From NCBI GenBank assembly GCA_002340095.1, contig DDKS01000040.1, forward strand, positions 1 through 64,000: DNA of 64,000 bases. The letters are read 5' to 3'. Numbering within the stretch: position 1 is the first letter of the stretch; the number at the start of each line of letters is the position of its first letter. The stretch is from Betaproteobacteria bacterium UBA2592 (lineage in GTDB: Bacteria; Pseudomonadota; Gammaproteobacteria; Burkholderiales; Rhodocyclaceae). The notes beneath the pieces were generated by a model. The model saw only the letters and a list, made by a program, of their open reading frames with translations, ran no database searches and had not been told where the DNA came from. Shown here piece after piece: positions 45,589-57,211 of this stretch. Both the position numbers and the translations under genes were made by a program.

Positions 45589-46971
45589 TCAGCCGTTGAA
45601 GAGGGGACCCAGCAGGCGACTCAAATCGTTGAAAAACGCGAAAGCCATCAAGGTGAAAAGCAGCGCCAGGCCAACCTGCTGCCCCCACGCCATGACCCGC
45701 TCCGACAGCGGAGCACCCTTGATGACTTCGAGGATATGATACATCAAATGCCCACCATCCAATACGGGAATGGGCAGCAGGTTCAGGACACCCAGGCTGA
45801 TGCTGACCAGGGCCATGAATTTCAGGTAGTAATCCAGGCCCAACCTGGCCGACTGGCCGGCATAGTCGGCAATGGTGACGGGGCCGGAAAGATTCCTCCA
45901 GGAAGCCTCGCCGGTCAGCATCTTGCCGAACATCACGAGGCTGAACACCGATTTGTCCCAGGTTTCCCGCACGGCCCGCATACCCGCTTCCAGAAAGCCA
46001 TAGCGGACGAAACCCTTGAGCTCGGGCTCCCCTTCCAGGCCAGCCTCGGCCACGGAGACTCCGATGCGCCCGACCCGTATGCCCCGATCTTCGACACTGG
46101 CCGGAACGATTTCCAGACGCAGGCGCCGACCGTCCCGCTCCAGATCGAATTCCATGGCCCGACCGGGAGCGAGGCGGATCGTCTCCACCACATCGGCCCA
46201 GACTTCCACGGGCTTGCCATCGATGGCCAGGAAACGGTCCCCGGCGCGCACCCCTGCCCGGGCAGCCGGACTGTCCGGCTGGACCTGGCCCGCCACGGCC
46301 GGGATGCGGGACCGGTAAAAACCCAGTCCCAGATGCGCCATGATGTCCCCTTCCCAGCCCTGCTCCGCCAGGGACTCCAGGGGCAGACGGCGGATGGAAC
46401 GGCCGCCTCCGGCATGCGCCAGTTCGAGTTCCACCTCGGACTGGCGGGCCGCCTTGTGCAGCACCAGCCACTGGAAATCCTGCCAGGTTTGCACCGCATC
46501 CCCATCCACGCCCAGCACCCGGTCGCCCCGGGCAATTCCGGCGCGGGCGGCGGGGGATCCGGCCACCGGCTCGCCCAGCACGGGGCGCAGCTCCACGCTG
46601 CCTTGCCAGAACAGGGCCCAATAGATGAGGATGGCCAGGAGGAAATTGGCGCCGGGCCCGGCCGCCACGATGGCGCTACGCCGTCCCACGCTCTGGCGGT
46701 TGAAGGCGCGGCCGCGCTCGTGGGCCGGCACCTCCCCCTCCCGCTCGTCGAGCATGCGCACATAGCCCCCCAGGGGCAGCAGGCTGATCGACCACTCGGT
46801 CCGATCCGCGCCCAGGCGGCGGCTCCACACGACCGGTCCGAAACCGACGGAAAAACGCAGGACCTTCACGCCGCACAGGCGCGCCGCAGCGAAGTGGCCA
46901 TATTCATGGACGACGATGAGCACCCCGAGAACGAGGACGAAGGCGCCCAGGTAGAACGGCAGCTCGCTCAC
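45589..46971 (-). CDS. rseP: Site-2 protease RseP
   Basis: RseP cuts membrane-bound anti-sigma factors such as RseA within the bilayer, releasing sigma-E, and clears signal peptide remnants. The 460-residue protein has the zinc motif HEYGH near residue 22, two PDZ domains ([10 protein letters not shown] and [10 protein letters not shown] regions), and the second active-site motif [13 protein letters not shown]. The start is a GTG at 46971 that overlaps the dxr stop. The dxr-rseP-bamA order is conserved. Confidence 0.96.
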   Translation of the reverse strand: MSELPFYLGAFVLVLGVLIVVHEYGHFAAARLCGVKVLRFSVGFGPVVWSRRLGADRTEWSISLLPLGGYVRMLDEREGEVPAHERGRAFNRQSVGRRSAIVAAGPGANFLLAILIYWALFWQGSVELRPVLGEPVAGSPAARAGIARGDRVLGVDGDAVQTWQDFQWLVLHKAARQSEVELELAHAGGGRSIRRLPLESLAEQGWEGDIMAHLGLGFYRSRIPAVAGQVQPDSPAARAGVRAGDRFLAIDGKPVEVWADVVETIRLAPGRAMEFDLERDGRRLRLEIVPASVEDRGIRVGRIGVSVAEAGLEGEPELKGFVRYGFLEAGMRAVRETWDKSVFSLVMFGKMLTGEASWRNLSGPVTIADYAGQSARLGLDYYLKFMALVSISLGVLNLLPIPVLDGGHLMYHILEVIKGAPLSERVMAWGQQVGLALLFTLMAFAFFNDLSRLLGPLFNG

Positions 46972-48152
46972 GCTCGGTTCAGACGGGACAAAGCCTCCCG
47001 GGCGGCCGAGCGGGCCCGGAGATCGGCATCCTGGACCTGCGCCAGGGAATCGGCCGCCGTCACCGGCAGCGACTCCAGCACCGACTGCACCAGCCGGGCA
47101 ATACCCGGGAAGGACAGACGGCGTTCGAGGAAGGCTTCCACCGCCACCTCGTTGGCGGCATTGAGGATGGCGGGCGCGGTGCCGCCGGCCGCCAGGGCCT
47201 CGTAGGCCAGGCGCAGGCAGGGAAAGCGCTGCAGGTCCGGCGCCTGGAAATCAAGCCGGGCCACCTGGAACAGATCCAGGGGCGCCACCCCCGCCTCGAT
47301 CCGCTCCGGATAGGCCAGCGCGTGGGCGATGGGCGTGCGCATGTCGGGGTTGCCGAGCTGGGCCAGCAAGGAGCCGTCCACGTACTCCACCAGGGAATGG
47401 ATGACGCTCTGGGGATGCACCACCACCTGTATCCGCTCCCCGGGCACGCCGAACAGCCAGCAGGCCTCGATCAGCTCGAGGCCCTTGTTCATCATCGAGG
47501 CGGAATCCACCGAGATCTTGCGCCCCATGACCCAGTTGGGATGGGCACAGGCCTGTTCCGGCGTCACCTGCTCCAGATCCGCCGCCGGCAGGTTGCGGAA
47601 CGGCCCCCCCGAGGCCGTGAGCAGGATGCGCCGCACGCCGCTGTCCTCCAGGCCCGGGCGAAAACCGGCCGGCAGCGACTGGAAGATGGCGTTGTGTTCA
47701 CTGTCCACCGGCAGCAGGGTAGCTTCATGACGGGCCACCGCGTTCATGAACAGAGCGCCGGCAGTGACCAGGGCTTCCTTGTTGGCCAACAGCACCCGCT
47801 TGCCCTGCTCCACCGCCGCCAGGGTTGGCGCCAGGCCGGCAGCACCGACGATGGCGGCCATGACGGTATCCGCCTCGGGGGCAGCCGCCATCCGGCAGAG
47901 GGCTTCCTGGCCATGCAGCACCTCGGTGCGCAGCCCCCGGGCCCGCAATTCCCCCTGCAGTTGCGCCGCCGGCCCCGCCTCCCCCAGCACGGCATAGTCG
48001 GGGCGGAATTCCAGGCACTGATCGCGCAGCCTCTGCCACTGGCGGTGGGCGCACAGGGCAAAGATCCGGTAGCGGTCCGGATGGCGGCGCACCAGGTCCA
48101 GGGTGCTTTCGCCGATGGAGCCGGTGGAACCGAGCAGGGTGAGCTGGCGCAT
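46968..48152 (-). CDS. dxr: 1-deoxy-D-xylulose 5-phosphate reductoisomerase
   Basis: Dxr makes 2-C-methylerythritol 4-phosphate in the non-mevalonate isoprenoid pathway. The 394-residue protein has the NADPH motif [26 protein letters not shown], the [10 protein letters not shown] metal site and [17 protein letters not shown]. It lies six bases after cdsA. Together with uppS in the same run it links isoprenoid precursor and carrier lipid synthesis. Confidence 0.97.
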   Translation of the reverse strand: MRQLTLLGSTGSIGESTLDLVRRHPDRYRIFALCAHRQWQRLRDQCLEFRPDYAVLGEAGPAAQLQGELRARGLRTEVLHGQEALCRMAAAPEADTVMAAIVGAAGLAPTLAAVEQGKRVLLANKEALVTAGALFMNAVARHEATLLPVDSEHNAIFQSLPAGFRPGLEDSGVRRILLTASGGPFRNLPAADLEQVTPEQACAHPNWVMGRKISVDSASMMNKGLELIEACWLFGVPGERIQVVVHPQSVIHSLVEYVDGSLLAQLGNPDMRTPIAHALAYPERIEAGVAPLDLFQVARLDFQAPDLQRFPCLRLAYEALAAGGTAPAILNAANEVAVEAFLERRLSFPGIARLVQSVLESLPVTAADSLAQVQDADLRARSAAREALSRLNRA

Positions 48153-48158
48153 GATGTG

Positions 48159-48971
48159 TCAGGCAGAGGTAAGCAGGAAGAAGCAGGCCCAGACAGGCAG
48201 GACGGCGGTCAGGCTGTCGATGCGGTCGAGCACTCCGCCATGACCGGGAAGGAGAGCGCTGCTGTCCTTGATGCCCGCCTGCCGCTTGAGCAGGGATTCA
48301 AACAGGTCGCCCACGACGCTCACGGCCGTGAGCAGCACCAGCAGCGCGGCCCAGGTGACGATACCGACATCGCCGCGGGGACCGGCCAGCAGCCCCAGGA
48401 CGAGAACGCCGAGCACGGCCCCGGCCACCCCTTCCCAGGTCTTTCCGGGGCTGATCGAGGGAGCAAGCTTGTGCCGGCCGAAGGCGCGTCCTGAAAAATA
48501 GGCGGCGATGTCTGCCACCCAGGCAAGGCTGAGGACGGCCAACAGGACCGGCACCCCCTGATCCCGGAACTGGACCGCAGCCAGCCAGGCCGGCAAGAGC
48601 ACCATCAGACCGAGCAGAGCCCCGCCCCCCCCACGGCAGGGCCAGCGTTGCCGCAGCCAGAGAGGGACGAGGATCAGCCAGAACAGGCTGGCCGCCCCAT
48701 ACACGGCCAGGAGGAAGGGCGACAGGCCGGCATCCGGCCAGTGGGCCAGGCCGGGAAGGAAGAAAAGCAGGGCCAGCATCAGGATGAACAAAAACGCCCC
48801 GTAGAGCTTGCGCAGCCGCTCCGGAAAGCCCGCCAGGGCGCCCCATTCCCAGCCGCCGATGGCAATGATTGCGGCGGTGAACAGGGCCCAGCCCGCCTGG
48901 GGCAGCCAGAGCATGGCCGGCACCAACACCAGCAGCATGAGCACGGCGGTGAGGCCCCGTTCCTTAAGCAT
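48159..48971 (-). CDS. cdsA: Phosphatidate cytidylyltransferase
   Basis: CdsA forms CDP-diacylglycerol from phosphatidic acid in the inner membrane, the branch point for all phospholipids. The 270-residue protein has about eight membrane segments and the family signature near the C-terminus ([20 protein letters not shown]). Its ATG lies inside the uppS 3' end (8-base overlap). Confidence 0.95.
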   Translation of the reverse strand: MLKERGLTAVLMLLVLVPAMLWLPQAGWALFTAAIIAIGGWEWGALAGFPERLRKLYGAFLFILMLALLFFLPGLAHWPDAGLSPFLLAVYGAASLFWLILVPLWLRQRWPCRGGGGALLGLMVLLPAWLAAVQFRDQGVPVLLAVLSLAWVADIAAYFSGRAFGRHKLAPSISPGKTWEGVAGAVLGVLVLGLLAGPRGDVGIVTWAALLVLLTAVSVVGDLFESLLKRQAGIKDSSALLPGHGGVLDRIDSLTAVLPVWACFFLLTSA

Positions 48972-49728
48972 GGCCCGGCGTGTCCGACAACTGTTCGCTG
49001 GTCCTGCCGAAGCGCCGCTCCCGGCGCTGATAGGACTGGATGGCCTGATTCAGGGCCTCGGCATCGAACTCGGGCCAGAGGGTAGGAGTGAAATACAGCT
49101 CGCTGTAAGCCAGTTGCCAGAGGAGGAAATTGCTGATGCGCTCTTCCCCGCCGGTGCGGATGAACAGGTCGGGTTCGGGGGCGAAGCTCGTGGCCAGGCA
49201 AGACTCCAGCTCCGCTTCGGTCCACTTCCCGCACCGCTCGGGATGCAGCTCCGCGAGTCGGTTGGCGGCCTGGAGGATGTCCCAGCGGCCGCCATAGTTG
49301 GCGGCAATGGTCAGGTGCAGGCGGGTATTGCCGGCAGTGGCAGCCTCGGCCTTGCCAATCAACTCCTGCAGGCGGGGGTCGAAACGGGTGAGGTCGCCGA
49401 TGATCCGCAGGCGCACCCCGTTTCTGTCGAGTTTGCCCACCTCCTGCTCCAGGGATGTCATGAAGAGCTGCATCAGCAGTCCCACTTCCTCGGCAGGACG
49501 ACGCCAGTTTTCGGAACTGAACGCGAACAGGGTCAGGTATTCGACCCCAAGCTCGATGCAGGCCCGCACGATACCGCGCACGGCTTCCACGCCCTTGACA
49601 TGCCCTGCCACCCGGGGCAGCAGACGCTTCTTTGCCCAGCGCCCGTTCCCATCCATGATGATGGCGATATGGCGGGGCACCGGGGGTGCCTCGGGCACTT
49701 CCCGCGTCGCGCTCTTGAAGAAAGCCAC
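48964..49728 (-). CDS. uppS: Undecaprenyl diphosphate synthase
   Basis: UppS condenses isopentenyl diphosphate units onto farnesyl diphosphate to give the C55 carrier lipid used for peptidoglycan and O-antigen. The 254-residue protein has [16 protein letters not shown] with the catalytic Asp, [18 protein letters not shown], and the C-terminal [20 protein letters not shown] region. The start is a GTG at 49728, 16 bases after frr. Confidence 0.96.
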   Translation of the reverse strand: MAFFKSATREVPEAPPVPRHIAIIMDGNGRWAKKRLLPRVAGHVKGVEAVRGIVRACIELGVEYLTLFAFSSENWRRPAEEVGLLMQLFMTSLEQEVGKLDRNGVRLRIIGDLTRFDPRLQELIGKAEAATAGNTRLHLTIAANYGGRWDILQAANRLAELHPERCGKWTEAELESCLATSFAPEPDLFIRTGGEERISNFLLWQLAYSELYFTPTLWPEFDAEALNQAIQSYQRRERRFGRTSEQLSDTPGHA

Positions 49729-49744
49729 TCCCTGCGCCCTGGGC

Positions 49745-50302
49745 TCAGATGGCCATCAGCTCGCTTTCCTTCTGAGCCAAGAGCTTGTCCACCTCGGCCA
49801 CATATTTGTCGGTGAGTTTCTGGATGTCGTCCTGGGCGCGACGCTCGTCGTCCTCGGAGATCTCCTTGTTCTTGACCGCATCCTTGAGGGTGTTGTTGGC
49901 GTCCCGGCGCAGGTTGCGGATGGCCACTTTGGCGTTTTCTCCCTCGCTCTTGACCACCTTGGTCAGGTCGCGGCGACGCTCTTCGGTCAGGGGCGGCATG
50001 GGCACCCGGATCAGCTCGCCCTGCGCGGAAGGATTGAGGCCCAGGTCGGACTCGCGAATGGCCTTTTCCACCTTGGCGGCCATGGGCTTTTCCCAAACCT
50101 GAACCCCCAGGGTGCGGGCATCCACGAGGGTGACGTTGGCCACCTGATTGATGGGCACCATGGAGCCGTAATACTCCACCTGCACATGATCCAGTAGCCC
50201 GGTATGGGCGCGGCCGGTACGGACCTTGGCCAGATCAGCCTTGAGGGCCTCGATGGATTTCTGCATCTTGCCTTCGGTGGCTTTCTTCAGTTCGGCAATC
50301 AT
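49745..50302 (-). CDS. frr: Ribosome recycling factor
   Basis: Frr splits post-termination ribosomes with EF-G. The 185-residue protein starts [20 protein letters not shown] and contains [18 protein letters not shown] and [15 protein letters not shown], all family-specific. It follows pyrH by 12 bases in the conserved rpsB-tsf-pyrH-frr order. Confidence 0.98.
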   Translation of the reverse strand: MIAELKKATEGKMQKSIEALKADLAKVRTGRAHTGLLDHVQVEYYGSMVPINQVANVTLVDARTLGVQVWEKPMAAKVEKAIRESDLGLNPSAQGELIRVPMPPLTEERRRDLTKVVKSEGENAKVAIRNLRRDANNTLKDAVKNKEISEDDERRAQDDIQKLTDKYVAEVDKLLAQKESELMAI

Positions 50303-50314
50303 CTCTGACCTCGT

Positions 50315-51031
50315 TCAGCAGTACACCAGGGTGCCTTCGTTCTCGCCGCAGACCACACGCTTTAGGGCACCCGGCTTGAAAATGGAAAAAACGTTGATGG
50401 GCAGCTTCTGGTCCCGGCACAGGGCAAAGGCTGTCGCATCCATTACCGCCAGATTGTTGGCGATGGCTTCGTTGAAGCTGATCTGCTCGTAGCGGGTGGC
50501 GCTGGCATCTTTCTTGGGGTCTGCCGTATAGATGCCATCCACCTTGGTGGCCTTGAGCACGATCTCGGCACCGATCTCGGAGCCGCGCAGGGCGGCGGCC
50601 GTATCGGTGGTGAAGAAGGGGTTGCCGGTACCGGCACCGAAGATGACGATCTTGCCTTCTTCCAGATAGCGGATGGCCTTGCCCCGGATGTAGGGCTCCA
50701 CCACCTGCTCGATGTTCAGCGCCGACTGCACCCGGGCGTTGAGGCCGGCCTGGCGCATGGCGTCGGACAGGGCCATGGCATTCATCACCGTAGCCAACAT
50801 GCCCATGTAATCGGCAGTGGCGCGATCCATGCCGGTAGCGGTACCCGCCATACCCCGGAAGATGTTGCCACCACCGATCACGACCCCGATTTCCACCCCC
50901 ATGTCCGCCACAGCCTTGATCTCGCCGACGATGTCGCCGATGGTCTGAGGATTGATGCCGTAGGCGTCACTCCCCATCAGGGCCTCACCGGACAGCTTCA
51001 GGAGGATACGCTTGTACTTGGGCGTGGTCAT
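50315..51031 (-). CDS. pyrH: UMP kinase
   Basis: PyrH phosphorylates UMP to UDP, controlling pyrimidine supply. The 238-residue amino-acid-kinase-fold enzyme has [24 protein letters not shown] and [18 protein letters not shown]. It lies 18 bases after tsf. Confidence 0.98.
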   Translation of the reverse strand: MTTPKYKRILLKLSGEALMGSDAYGINPQTIGDIVGEIKAVADMGVEIGVVIGGGNIFRGMAGTATGMDRATADYMGMLATVMNAMALSDAMRQAGLNARVQSALNIEQVVEPYIRGKAIRYLEEGKIVIFGAGTGNPFFTTDTAAALRGSEIGAEIVLKATKVDGIYTADPKKDASATRYEQISFNEAIANNLAVMDATAFALCRDQKLPINVFSIFKPGALKRVVCGENEGTLVYC

Positions 51032-51049
51032 CGGAGTCTCCCGCGAAAT

Positions 51050-51943
51050 TCACTTCTGGGCAGCAGCGGCCTGGGCAGCCACTTCAGCGGCGAAATCCGT
51101 CACCTTCTTCTCGATGCCCTCGCCCACCACGTACAGAACGAAACCGGCGATGGAGGCCCCCTTCCTCTTCAGCAGCTGCTCCACGGTTTCCTTGCCGTCC
51201 TCGGCCTTGACGAAGACCTGACCCAGCAGGGTCACTTCCTTGAGGAACTTCTGCACGGTCCCTTCGGCGATTTTCTCGAGCATGGCTTCGGGCTTGCCGG
51301 ATTCCTTGGCCTTTTCGATGGCGACACGGCGCTCGGTCTCGATCAGGGCGGCATCCACACCGGAGGCGTCGAGGGATTTGGGTTTGTTGGCCGCGATGTG
51401 CATGGCCAGATCCTTGCCCAGCTGCTCGTCACCCCCCACCAGATCCACCAGCACGCCGACCTTGGCGCCGCCGTGGATGTAGGAAACCAGCTTACCCTTG
51501 GCTTCAAAACGGCTGAAACGGCGGATGGTCATGTTCTCGCCGATCTTGCCCACCAGGGCGGCACGGGTGGTTTCCACGGTACCTTCGCCCATGGGCAGGG
51601 CAGACAGCGCGGCCACATCGGCCGGATTCTTCTCCGCCACCAGGGTGGCGCAGCCCTTGGCCAGGGCGATGAAGTCGTCGTTCTTGGCGACGAAGTCGGT
51701 TTCACTGTTGACCTCGATGATCGCGCCGACCTTGCCGTCGGCCGCGATGTGCACGGCCACGATGCCTTCAGCGGCAACACGGGTGGCAGCCTTGCTGGCC
51801 TTGTTGCCCAGCTTGACGCGCAGGATCTCCTCGGCCTTGGCCATGTCGCCGGCCGCCTCGGCCAGCGCCTTCTTGCATTCCATCATGGGCGCGTCGGTCT
51901 TTTCGCGCAGTTCCTTGACCATGCTTGCGGTGATTTCCGCCAT
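51050..51943 (-). CDS. tsf: Elongation factor Ts
   Basis: EF-Ts exchanges GDP for GTP on EF-Tu. The 297-residue protein begins [20 protein letters not shown], with the UBA-like N-terminal domain and the [10 protein letters not shown] motif of the core. The ATG at 51943 is preferred; the frame runs 62 codons further upstream into the rpsB-tsf gap without family similarity. Confidence 0.98.
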   Translation of the reverse strand: MAEITASMVKELREKTDAPMMECKKALAEAAGDMAKAEEILRVKLGNKASKAATRVAAEGIVAVHIAADGKVGAIIEVNSETDFVAKNDDFIALAKGCATLVAEKNPADVAALSALPMGEGTVETTRAALVGKIGENMTIRRFSRFEAKGKLVSYIHGGAKVGVLVDLVGGDEQLGKDLAMHIAANKPKSLDASGVDAALIETERRVAIEKAKESGKPEAMLEKIAEGTVQKFLKEVTLLGQVFVKAEDGKETVEQLLKRKGASIAGFVLYVVGEGIEKKVTDFAAEVAAQAAAAQK

Positions 51944-51985
51944 ATCGATACTCCGGGAATAGGGTTTTGAACAGTAGCCGCCATT

Positions 51986-52016
51986 CGCACGGCGGAGCCT
52001 GGGGCCCCGCCATGCG
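51986..52016 (-). promoter_or_regulatory. Hairpin in the rpsB-tsf gap
   Basis: CGCACGGCGG pairs with CCGCCATGCG (10 bp, one mismatch) in the 88-base gap between rpsB and tsf. No T-tract follows on the minus strand, so it is a weak attenuator or a processing site rather than a full terminator. Confidence 0.4.
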
Positions 52017-52031
52017 GCGATATGATTGTTG

Positions 52032-52781
52032 TTACTCGGCGGATTCTTCTTCGACTTCGACGAACTCGTCGTCGGAGCCGGCGGCGACGATCTCCTGAAC
52101 CACCTGGCTGCGGCCTTCGAGGACGGCATCGGCCACGCCGCGGGCGTAGAGGCGGATGGCGCGGGAAGAGTCGTCGTTACCGGGAATCACATAGTCCACA
52201 CCGACGGGAGAATGGTTGGTATCGACCACACCGATCACGGGGATGCCCAGCTTGTTGGCTTCGGTCACGGCGATCTTGTGATAACCCACATCCACCACGA
52301 AGATGGCATCGGGCAGACCGTTCATTTCCTTGATGCCGCCGATGGACTTCTGCAGCTTTTCCAGCTCACGGGAAAAATCCAGGGCTTCCTTCTTGGACAT
52401 GCGCTCCAGCTCGCCGGACTCCACGGCGGCCTCCATGTCCTTCAGGCGCTTGATGGACTGTTTGACGGTCTTGAAGTTGGTCAGCATGCCGCCCAGCCAG
52501 CGCTGGTCCACATAGGGAACGCCGGCGCGACGGGCCTCCTCGGCGATGATCTCGCGGGCCTGACGCTTGGTGGACACGAACAAGATGGTGCCGCGATTGG
52601 CGGAGAGCTTCTTCACGAACTCCATGGCCTCGTTGTACTTGGCCAGGGTCTTTTCCAGGTTGACGATGTGAATCTTGTTGCGGGCACCAAAGATGTAGGG
52701 AGCCATCTTGGGGTTCCAGAAACGGGTCTGGTGACCGAAATGGACACCGGCCTCCAGCATTTGACGCATGGTTACGGACAT
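52032..52781 (-). CDS. rpsB: 30S ribosomal protein S2
   Basis: S2 is a late-assembling protein of the small subunit. The 249-residue protein starts [20 protein letters not shown] and contains the usual [16 protein letters not shown] and [17 protein letters not shown]. Its C-terminus is very acidic (VEVEEESAE). The ATG at 52781 is preferred to an upstream frame start that would lie in the leader. It begins the long operon that continues through tsf to the lpx genes. Confidence 0.98.
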   Translation of the reverse strand: MSVTMRQMLEAGVHFGHQTRFWNPKMAPYIFGARNKIHIVNLEKTLAKYNEAMEFVKKLSANRGTILFVSTKRQAREIIAEEARRAGVPYVDQRWLGGMLTNFKTVKQSIKRLKDMEAAVESGELERMSKKEALDFSRELEKLQKSIGGIKEMNGLPDAIFVVDVGYHKIAVTEANKLGIPVIGVVDTNHSPVGVDYVIPGNDDSSRAIRLYARGVADAVLEGRSQVVQEIVAAGSDDEFVEVEEESAE

Positions 52782-52810
52782 TGCAAAAACTCCATTAAGG
52801 GTTGAACCGC

Positions 52811-52861
52811 CACCTGCCGCCAACGTCGCCCATCAGGGGCGACACCCTTAACCGGCAGGTG
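52811..52861 (-). promoter_or_regulatory. Structured 5' leader of rpsB
   Basis: On the minus strand, an outer stem (CACCTGCCG at one side, CGGCAGGTG at the other, 9 bp) encloses a perfect inner hairpin GTCGCCC/GGGCGAC with a five-base loop. It lies 29 bases upstream of the rpsB ATG in a transcribed leader of about 130 bases. Autoregulatory rpsB leaders are known in other proteobacteria. Confidence 0.65.
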
Positions 52862-52920
52862 TGTGGATTACGGCCCGGAATCCGGACCGGGTTTTCGCCG
52901 GAACTGGCGAAAACTTTTGG

Positions 52921-52950
52921 ATTATAGCAGCCCCGACCCCGGGGACACAA
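52921..52950 (-). promoter_or_regulatory. Promoter of rpsB
   Basis: On the minus strand, a perfect TATAAT with TTGTGT 18 bases upstream. A start about seven bases beyond would give a leader of about 130 bases containing the nested hairpin. Confidence 0.6.
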
Positions 52951-53053
52951 AGTCTGAAGCAATGTCGTGTTGCGGGAACCTTCGCGGAGCGCAAATTGCC
53001 CAACACGGCCTCATCCCTTATCCTTGCGGCCTCGCCGCACAGAAGAAACCTAC

Positions 53054-53848
53054 ATGACCATACACATCAAGACGCCGGAAGAAATCGAGAAGATGCGCGT
53101 AGCCGGCCGCCTCGCCTCGGAAGTGCTCGACTACATCACTCCTTTCGTCAAGCCCGGCATCAGCACCGACGAGATCGACCGGCTCTGTCACGATTACATG
53201 GTCAAGGAACTGGGCTGCATCTCCGCCTGCCTGAATTACGCCCCCCCCGGCTACAAGCCCTACCCCAAGGCCATCTGCGCCTCCATCAACCATCAGGTCT
53301 GCCATGGCATGCCCAATGACCGTCCCCTCAAGAACGGCGACATCGTCAATCTGGACATCACCGTCATCAAGGATGGTTTTCATGGGGACACCAGCCGCAT
53401 GTTCTGTGTCGGCGAACCCTCGATCCAGGCCAAGCGCCTGTGTGAGATCACTTACGAATGTCTGTGGCTGGGCATCCACGCCGTCAAACCCGGTGGTTAT
53501 CTGGGCGATATCGGGGCCGTGATCCAGAAGCACGCGGAAAAGAACGGCTACTCCGTCGTCCGGGAATTCTGCGGCCATGGCATCGGTCGCAAGTTCCACG
53601 AGGACCCCCAGGTGCTGCACTACGGCAAGGCCGGCACCGGCCCCCAACTGCAGCCGGGCATGATCTTCACCATCGAGCCCATGATCAATGCGGGCAAGGC
53701 CGCCATCCGCGAAATGCCGGACGGCTGGACCATCGTCACCAAGGACCGCAGCCTTTCGGCCCAGTGGGAACACACCGTCCTGGTCACCGAGACTGGCCAC
53801 GAAGTGCTCACCACCTCGGCCGGCTGCCCTCCCCCGCCCACCCTCTGA
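53054..53848 (+). CDS. map: Type I methionine aminopeptidase
   Basis: Map removes the initiator methionine from nascent proteins. The 264-residue pita-bread enzyme has [15 protein letters not shown], the metal ligands in [38 protein letters not shown] and FTIEPMIN. The ATG at 53054 is preferred to one 29 codons upstream. It is divergent from rpsB, as is common, and glnD follows two bases later. Confidence 0.97.
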   Translation: MTIHIKTPEEIEKMRVAGRLASEVLDYITPFVKPGISTDEIDRLCHDYMVKELGCISACLNYAPPGYKPYPKAICASINHQVCHGMPNDRPLKNGDIVNLDITVIKDGFHGDTSRMFCVGEPSIQAKRLCEITYECLWLGIHAVKPGGYLGDIGAVIQKHAEKNGYSVVREFCGHGIGRKFHEDPQVLHYGKAGTGPQLQPGMIFTIEPMINAGKAAIREMPDGWTIVTKDRSLSAQWEHTVLVTETGHEVLTTSAGCPPPPTL

Positions 53849-53850
53849 CC

Positions 53851-56412
53851 ATGGCCACCAGCGTCCCGGTCAAGACCCTGCGGGAAAACCTGAAGGCCGG
53901 CAGGCAGGGGCTGGCCAGCCGCTACCGGCAGCAGCTGGACGCCCAGGCCTACCTGACCCAGCACTGCCAGCTGGTGGATGAAACCCTGATCCGCCTCTGG
54001 CAAAGCCTGGACCTGCCCGCCGATCTCGCCCTGATCGCGGTGGGCGGCTATGGCCGGGGCGAACTCTACCCGGCTTCCGACGTGGATCTGCTGATCCTGC
54101 TGCCGGGTGAGCCGGATGCCTGCCTCACTACCCGGCTCGAACAGCTGGTGGGGCTGTTCTGGGACATCGGTCTGGAAGTGGGGCACAGCGTCCGCACCAT
54201 TCCGGACTGTCTCAAAGAGGCGGAAGAGGACATCACGGTGCAGACGGCGATGCTGGAAAACCGCCTGCTCACCGGCTGCCCCGAACTGCACGGCCGGTTC
54301 GTCGAAGCCTTCCGGGCCCGGCTCAATCCGCGCAGTTTTTTCAAGGCGAAACGGCTGGAACAGGAAGAACGTTACCTGCGCTACCAGGAAACCCCCTACA
54401 GCCTGGAGCCCAACTGCAAGGAAAGCCCCGGCGGCCTGCGTGATCTGCAGATCATCCGCTGGATCGCCCAGGCCTGCGGCTACGGCCTCGACTGGCCCGA
54501 CCTGAAGCAGCGCGACTTCATCACCCAGGGCGAGCTCGTCCAGCTGCAGCGCTGCGAGCGCTACCTGCAGCACCTGCGTATCCAGCTACACCTGCTCACG
54601 GGCCGGCGCGAGGACCGGTTGCTGTTCGACCACCAGAAGACCCTGGCCGAGGCCATGGGAGTCCGGGCCACCGCCACCAAGCGGGCCTCGGAAGAGCTGA
54701 TGCAGGCCTATTACAAGAATGCCAAGCTCGTCACCCAGCTCAACACCATCTTGCTGCAAAACATCGCCGCCGAGCTGATGCCGGCGGCCAGCAGCGACCC
54801 CTGCCCCATCAACGCACGCTTCCAGGTGGTGGGCAACTACCTGGACGTGGTAAACGAGCAGGTCTTCGAAACCACTCCCTCGGCCCTGCTCGAGAGCTTC
54901 TGGCTGCTGCAGCAGCATCCGGAGCTGCACGGCATGACCGCCCGCACCCTCCGGGCCCTGTGGCGTGGCCGCGACCGGATCAACCCGGCCTTCCGGCGCG
55001 ACCCGGAAAACCGCCGCCTGTTCCTCAGCCTGTTCCAGAGCGAGCAGGGGGTGGTACACGAATTCCGGCGCATGAATCAGTACGGCATCCTGGGCCGCTA
55101 CCTGCCCGCCTTCGGCAAGATCGTCGGCCAGATGCAACACGACCTGTTCCACGTCTACACCGTGGACCAGCACATCCTCATGGTCATGCGCAACCTGCGC
55201 CGCTTCGCCCTGGAGGAATTCGCCCACGAGTATCCCTACTGCAGCCGCCTGCATAACAGCTTCGCCCGCCCCTGGGTGCTGTACGTGGCCGCCCTGTTCC
55301 ACGACATCGCCAAGGGCCGGGGCGGCGACCATTCGGTGCTGGGCATGGAGGACGCGCGGGAGTTCTGCGAAACCCACGGGGTGGATGCCGAAGACACGGA
55401 ACTGATCGTCTGGCTGGTGCAAAACCATCTGCTCATGTCCCAGGTTGCCCAGAAGGAAGACCTCTCGGATCCAGAGGTGATCGCTGCCTTCGCCGCCCGG
55501 ATGCAGGACCAGCGCCACCTGACCGCCCTCTACCTGCTGACCGTAGCCGACATCCGCGGCACCAGCCCCAAGGTGTGGAACAACTGGAAGGCCAAGTTGC
55601 TCGAGGATCTCTACCGGCTCACCCTCAATTACCTGGTGTCCGGCGACGCCCCGGGACCCCAGGGGGTGATCCAGGAACGGCAGGCCGAAGCCCTGCGCCT
55701 GCTGCGCTACTTCGCCCTCTCGGACACGGTGCACGAACGGCTCTGGAAGCAGCTGGACACGGTCTATTTCTTGCGCCACAGCGCCGAGGAAATCGCCTGG
55801 CACACCCGCGCCCTGCACTACCGCACCCAGATCGACAAGCCGGTGGTCAAGGCCCGCCTGCACCCGGCCGGTGGGCTGCAGGTGATGGTCTATACCGAGG
55901 ACCGGCCCGACCTCTTTCTGGGGCTGGCCAGCTTCTTCGCCAAGGCCGGCTACAGCATTGCCGATGCCAAGATTCACACCACCCGGCACGGCTACGCCCT
56001 GGACAGCTTCATCCTTCTGGATGTGGGCGACAATGCCAGCGACCGGGACATGATTCCCGTGATCGAAGCCGAACTCACCCACCAACTGGAATCCGGCCTG
56101 CCCGCCGAGGCGCCGGCCGCCGGTCGCCTCTCGCGCCAGGTGCGGCACTTCCCCATCACGCCGGAAGTGCACATCCGCCCCGATGAGCGGGAGGCGCAGC
56201 ATGTCCTCTCCCTGGTGGCCGCCGACCGGCCCGGCCTGCTCTTCCACATTGCCCAGACCCTGGCCCGGCATGGCATCGCGATCAAGGCGGCGCGCATTTC
56301 CACCCTGGGAGAAAGGGTGGAAGACACCTTCCTCATCGCCGGAGCCGCACTGGACAAACCCGCCACCCGCATCCGGCTGGAAGAAGACCTGCTCGAAGTG
56401 CTGCAGATCTGA
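53851..56412 (+). CDS. glnD: [Protein-PII] uridylyltransferase GlnD
   Basis: GlnD senses glutamine and adds or removes UMP on PII proteins, linking nitrogen status to gene expression. The 853-residue protein has the nucleotidyltransferase motif [19 protein letters not shown], an HD hydrolase domain ([15 protein letters not shown]) and two C-terminal ACT domains ([20 protein letters not shown] and [20 protein letters not shown]). All domains are intact. It starts two bases after map. Confidence 0.97.
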   Translation: MATSVPVKTLRENLKAGRQGLASRYRQQLDAQAYLTQHCQLVDETLIRLWQSLDLPADLALIAVGGYGRGELYPASDVDLLILLPGEPDACLTTRLEQLVGLFWDIGLEVGHSVRTIPDCLKEAEEDITVQTAMLENRLLTGCPELHGRFVEAFRARLNPRSFFKAKRLEQEERYLRYQETPYSLEPNCKESPGGLRDLQIIRWIAQACGYGLDWPDLKQRDFITQGELVQLQRCERYLQHLRIQLHLLTGRREDRLLFDHQKTLAEAMGVRATATKRASEELMQAYYKNAKLVTQLNTILLQNIAAELMPAASSDPCPINARFQVVGNYLDVVNEQVFETTPSALLESFWLLQQHPELHGMTARTLRALWRGRDRINPAFRRDPENRRLFLSLFQSEQGVVHEFRRMNQYGILGRYLPAFGKIVGQMQHDLFHVYTVDQHILMVMRNLRRFALEEFAHEYPYCSRLHNSFARPWVLYVAALFHDIAKGRGGDHSVLGMEDAREFCETHGVDAEDTELIVWLVQNHLLMSQVAQKEDLSDPEVIAAFAARMQDQRHLTALYLLTVADIRGTSPKVWNNWKAKLLEDLYRLTLNYLVSGDAPGPQGVIQERQAEALRLLRYFALSDTVHERLWKQLDTVYFLRHSAEEIAWHTRALHYRTQIDKPVVKARLHPAGGLQVMVYTEDRPDLFLGLASFFAKAGYSIADAKIHTTRHGYALDSFILLDVGDNASDRDMIPVIEAELTHQLESGLPAEAPAAGRLSRQVRHFPITPEVHIRPDEREAQHVLSLVAADRPGLLFHIAQTLARHGIAIKAARISTLGERVEDTFLIAGAALDKPATRIRLEEDLLEVLQI

Positions 56413-56448
56413 AGGCCGGCCGGGGTGGAACCGACCCCGCCCCCTGCC

Positions 56449-57201
56449 TCAGTCGGTGCAGGCGTAGCACCCCACCAGATGCTCGATCACCGTGCGCACC
56501 CGACCCATGGCCTTCTGCAGGGTTTCCTCAAGCCGCTCGAAATGGATGCCCTGGGCGCTTTCCCCCCGGCCCGCCGCGTGGTTGGCCACCAGATTGATGG
56601 CCGCGTAAGGCAGGGACAGCTCCCGGGCCAGCACCGCCTCCGGCATGCCGGTCATACCTACCAGATGCACCCCGTCCCGGTCGTAGCGGCAGATCTCCGC
56701 CGCCGTTTCCAGGCGTGGCCCCTGGGTGGCGCCATAGACGCCCCCATCCTTGACCTCGACCCCGGCCCGCCGGGAGGCTTCAATCAGACGCTGGCGCAGG
56801 CTGGCATCGTAGGGTTCGGTGAAATCCACATGCACCACTGCCGTGCCATGACCGTCGAAATAGGTGGACTTGCGCCCCCAGGTGTAGTCGATGATCTGGT
56901 GCGGTATGACGATGTCGCCAGGATTCAGGTCATCCCGGATGCCGCCCACCGAAGCCACCGAGACGATGTGGGTGGCGCCGTATTCCTTCAGGGCCCAGAT
57001 GTTGGCCCGGTAGTTGACCATGTGAGGCGGTATGGCATGGCCATAGCCATGCCGAGCCAGAAAGATCACCTCACGGCCGCAGATGCGGCCAAAGGTCAGG
57101 GCGCCGGAAGGCTCCCCGTAAGGCGTGCGTGCCACCTGACGGCGGGACACGTCGAGATTGGACAGCTGGGTCAGGCCGCTGCCGCCGATGATTGCCAACA
57201 T
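56449..57201 (-). CDS. Methylthioinosine/methylthioadenosine phosphorylase
   Basis: A 250-residue PNP-family phosphorylase. It starts MLAIIGGSGL and has FLARHGYGHAIPPHMVNYRA, GGIRDDLNPGDIVIPHQIID and TQGPRLETAAEI, with NHAAG near the end. The sequence resembles, as I recall it, the S-methyl-5'-thioinosine phosphorylase of Pseudomonas (MTIP) more than MTAP, although the specificity residues cannot be judged by eye. hpt nearby suits a route that releases hypoxanthine. The ATG at 57201 is preferred. Confidence 0.85.
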   Translation of the reverse strand: MLAIIGGSGLTQLSNLDVSRRQVARTPYGEPSGALTFGRICGREVIFLARHGYGHAIPPHMVNYRANIWALKEYGATHIVSVASVGGIRDDLNPGDIVIPHQIIDYTWGRKSTYFDGHGTAVVHVDFTEPYDASLRQRLIEASRRAGVEVKDGGVYGATQGPRLETAAEICRYDRDGVHLVGMTGMPEAVLARELSLPYAAINLVANHAAGRGESAQGIHFERLEETLQKAMGRVRTVIEHLVGCYACTD

Positions 57202-57211
57202 GGGAAAACTC

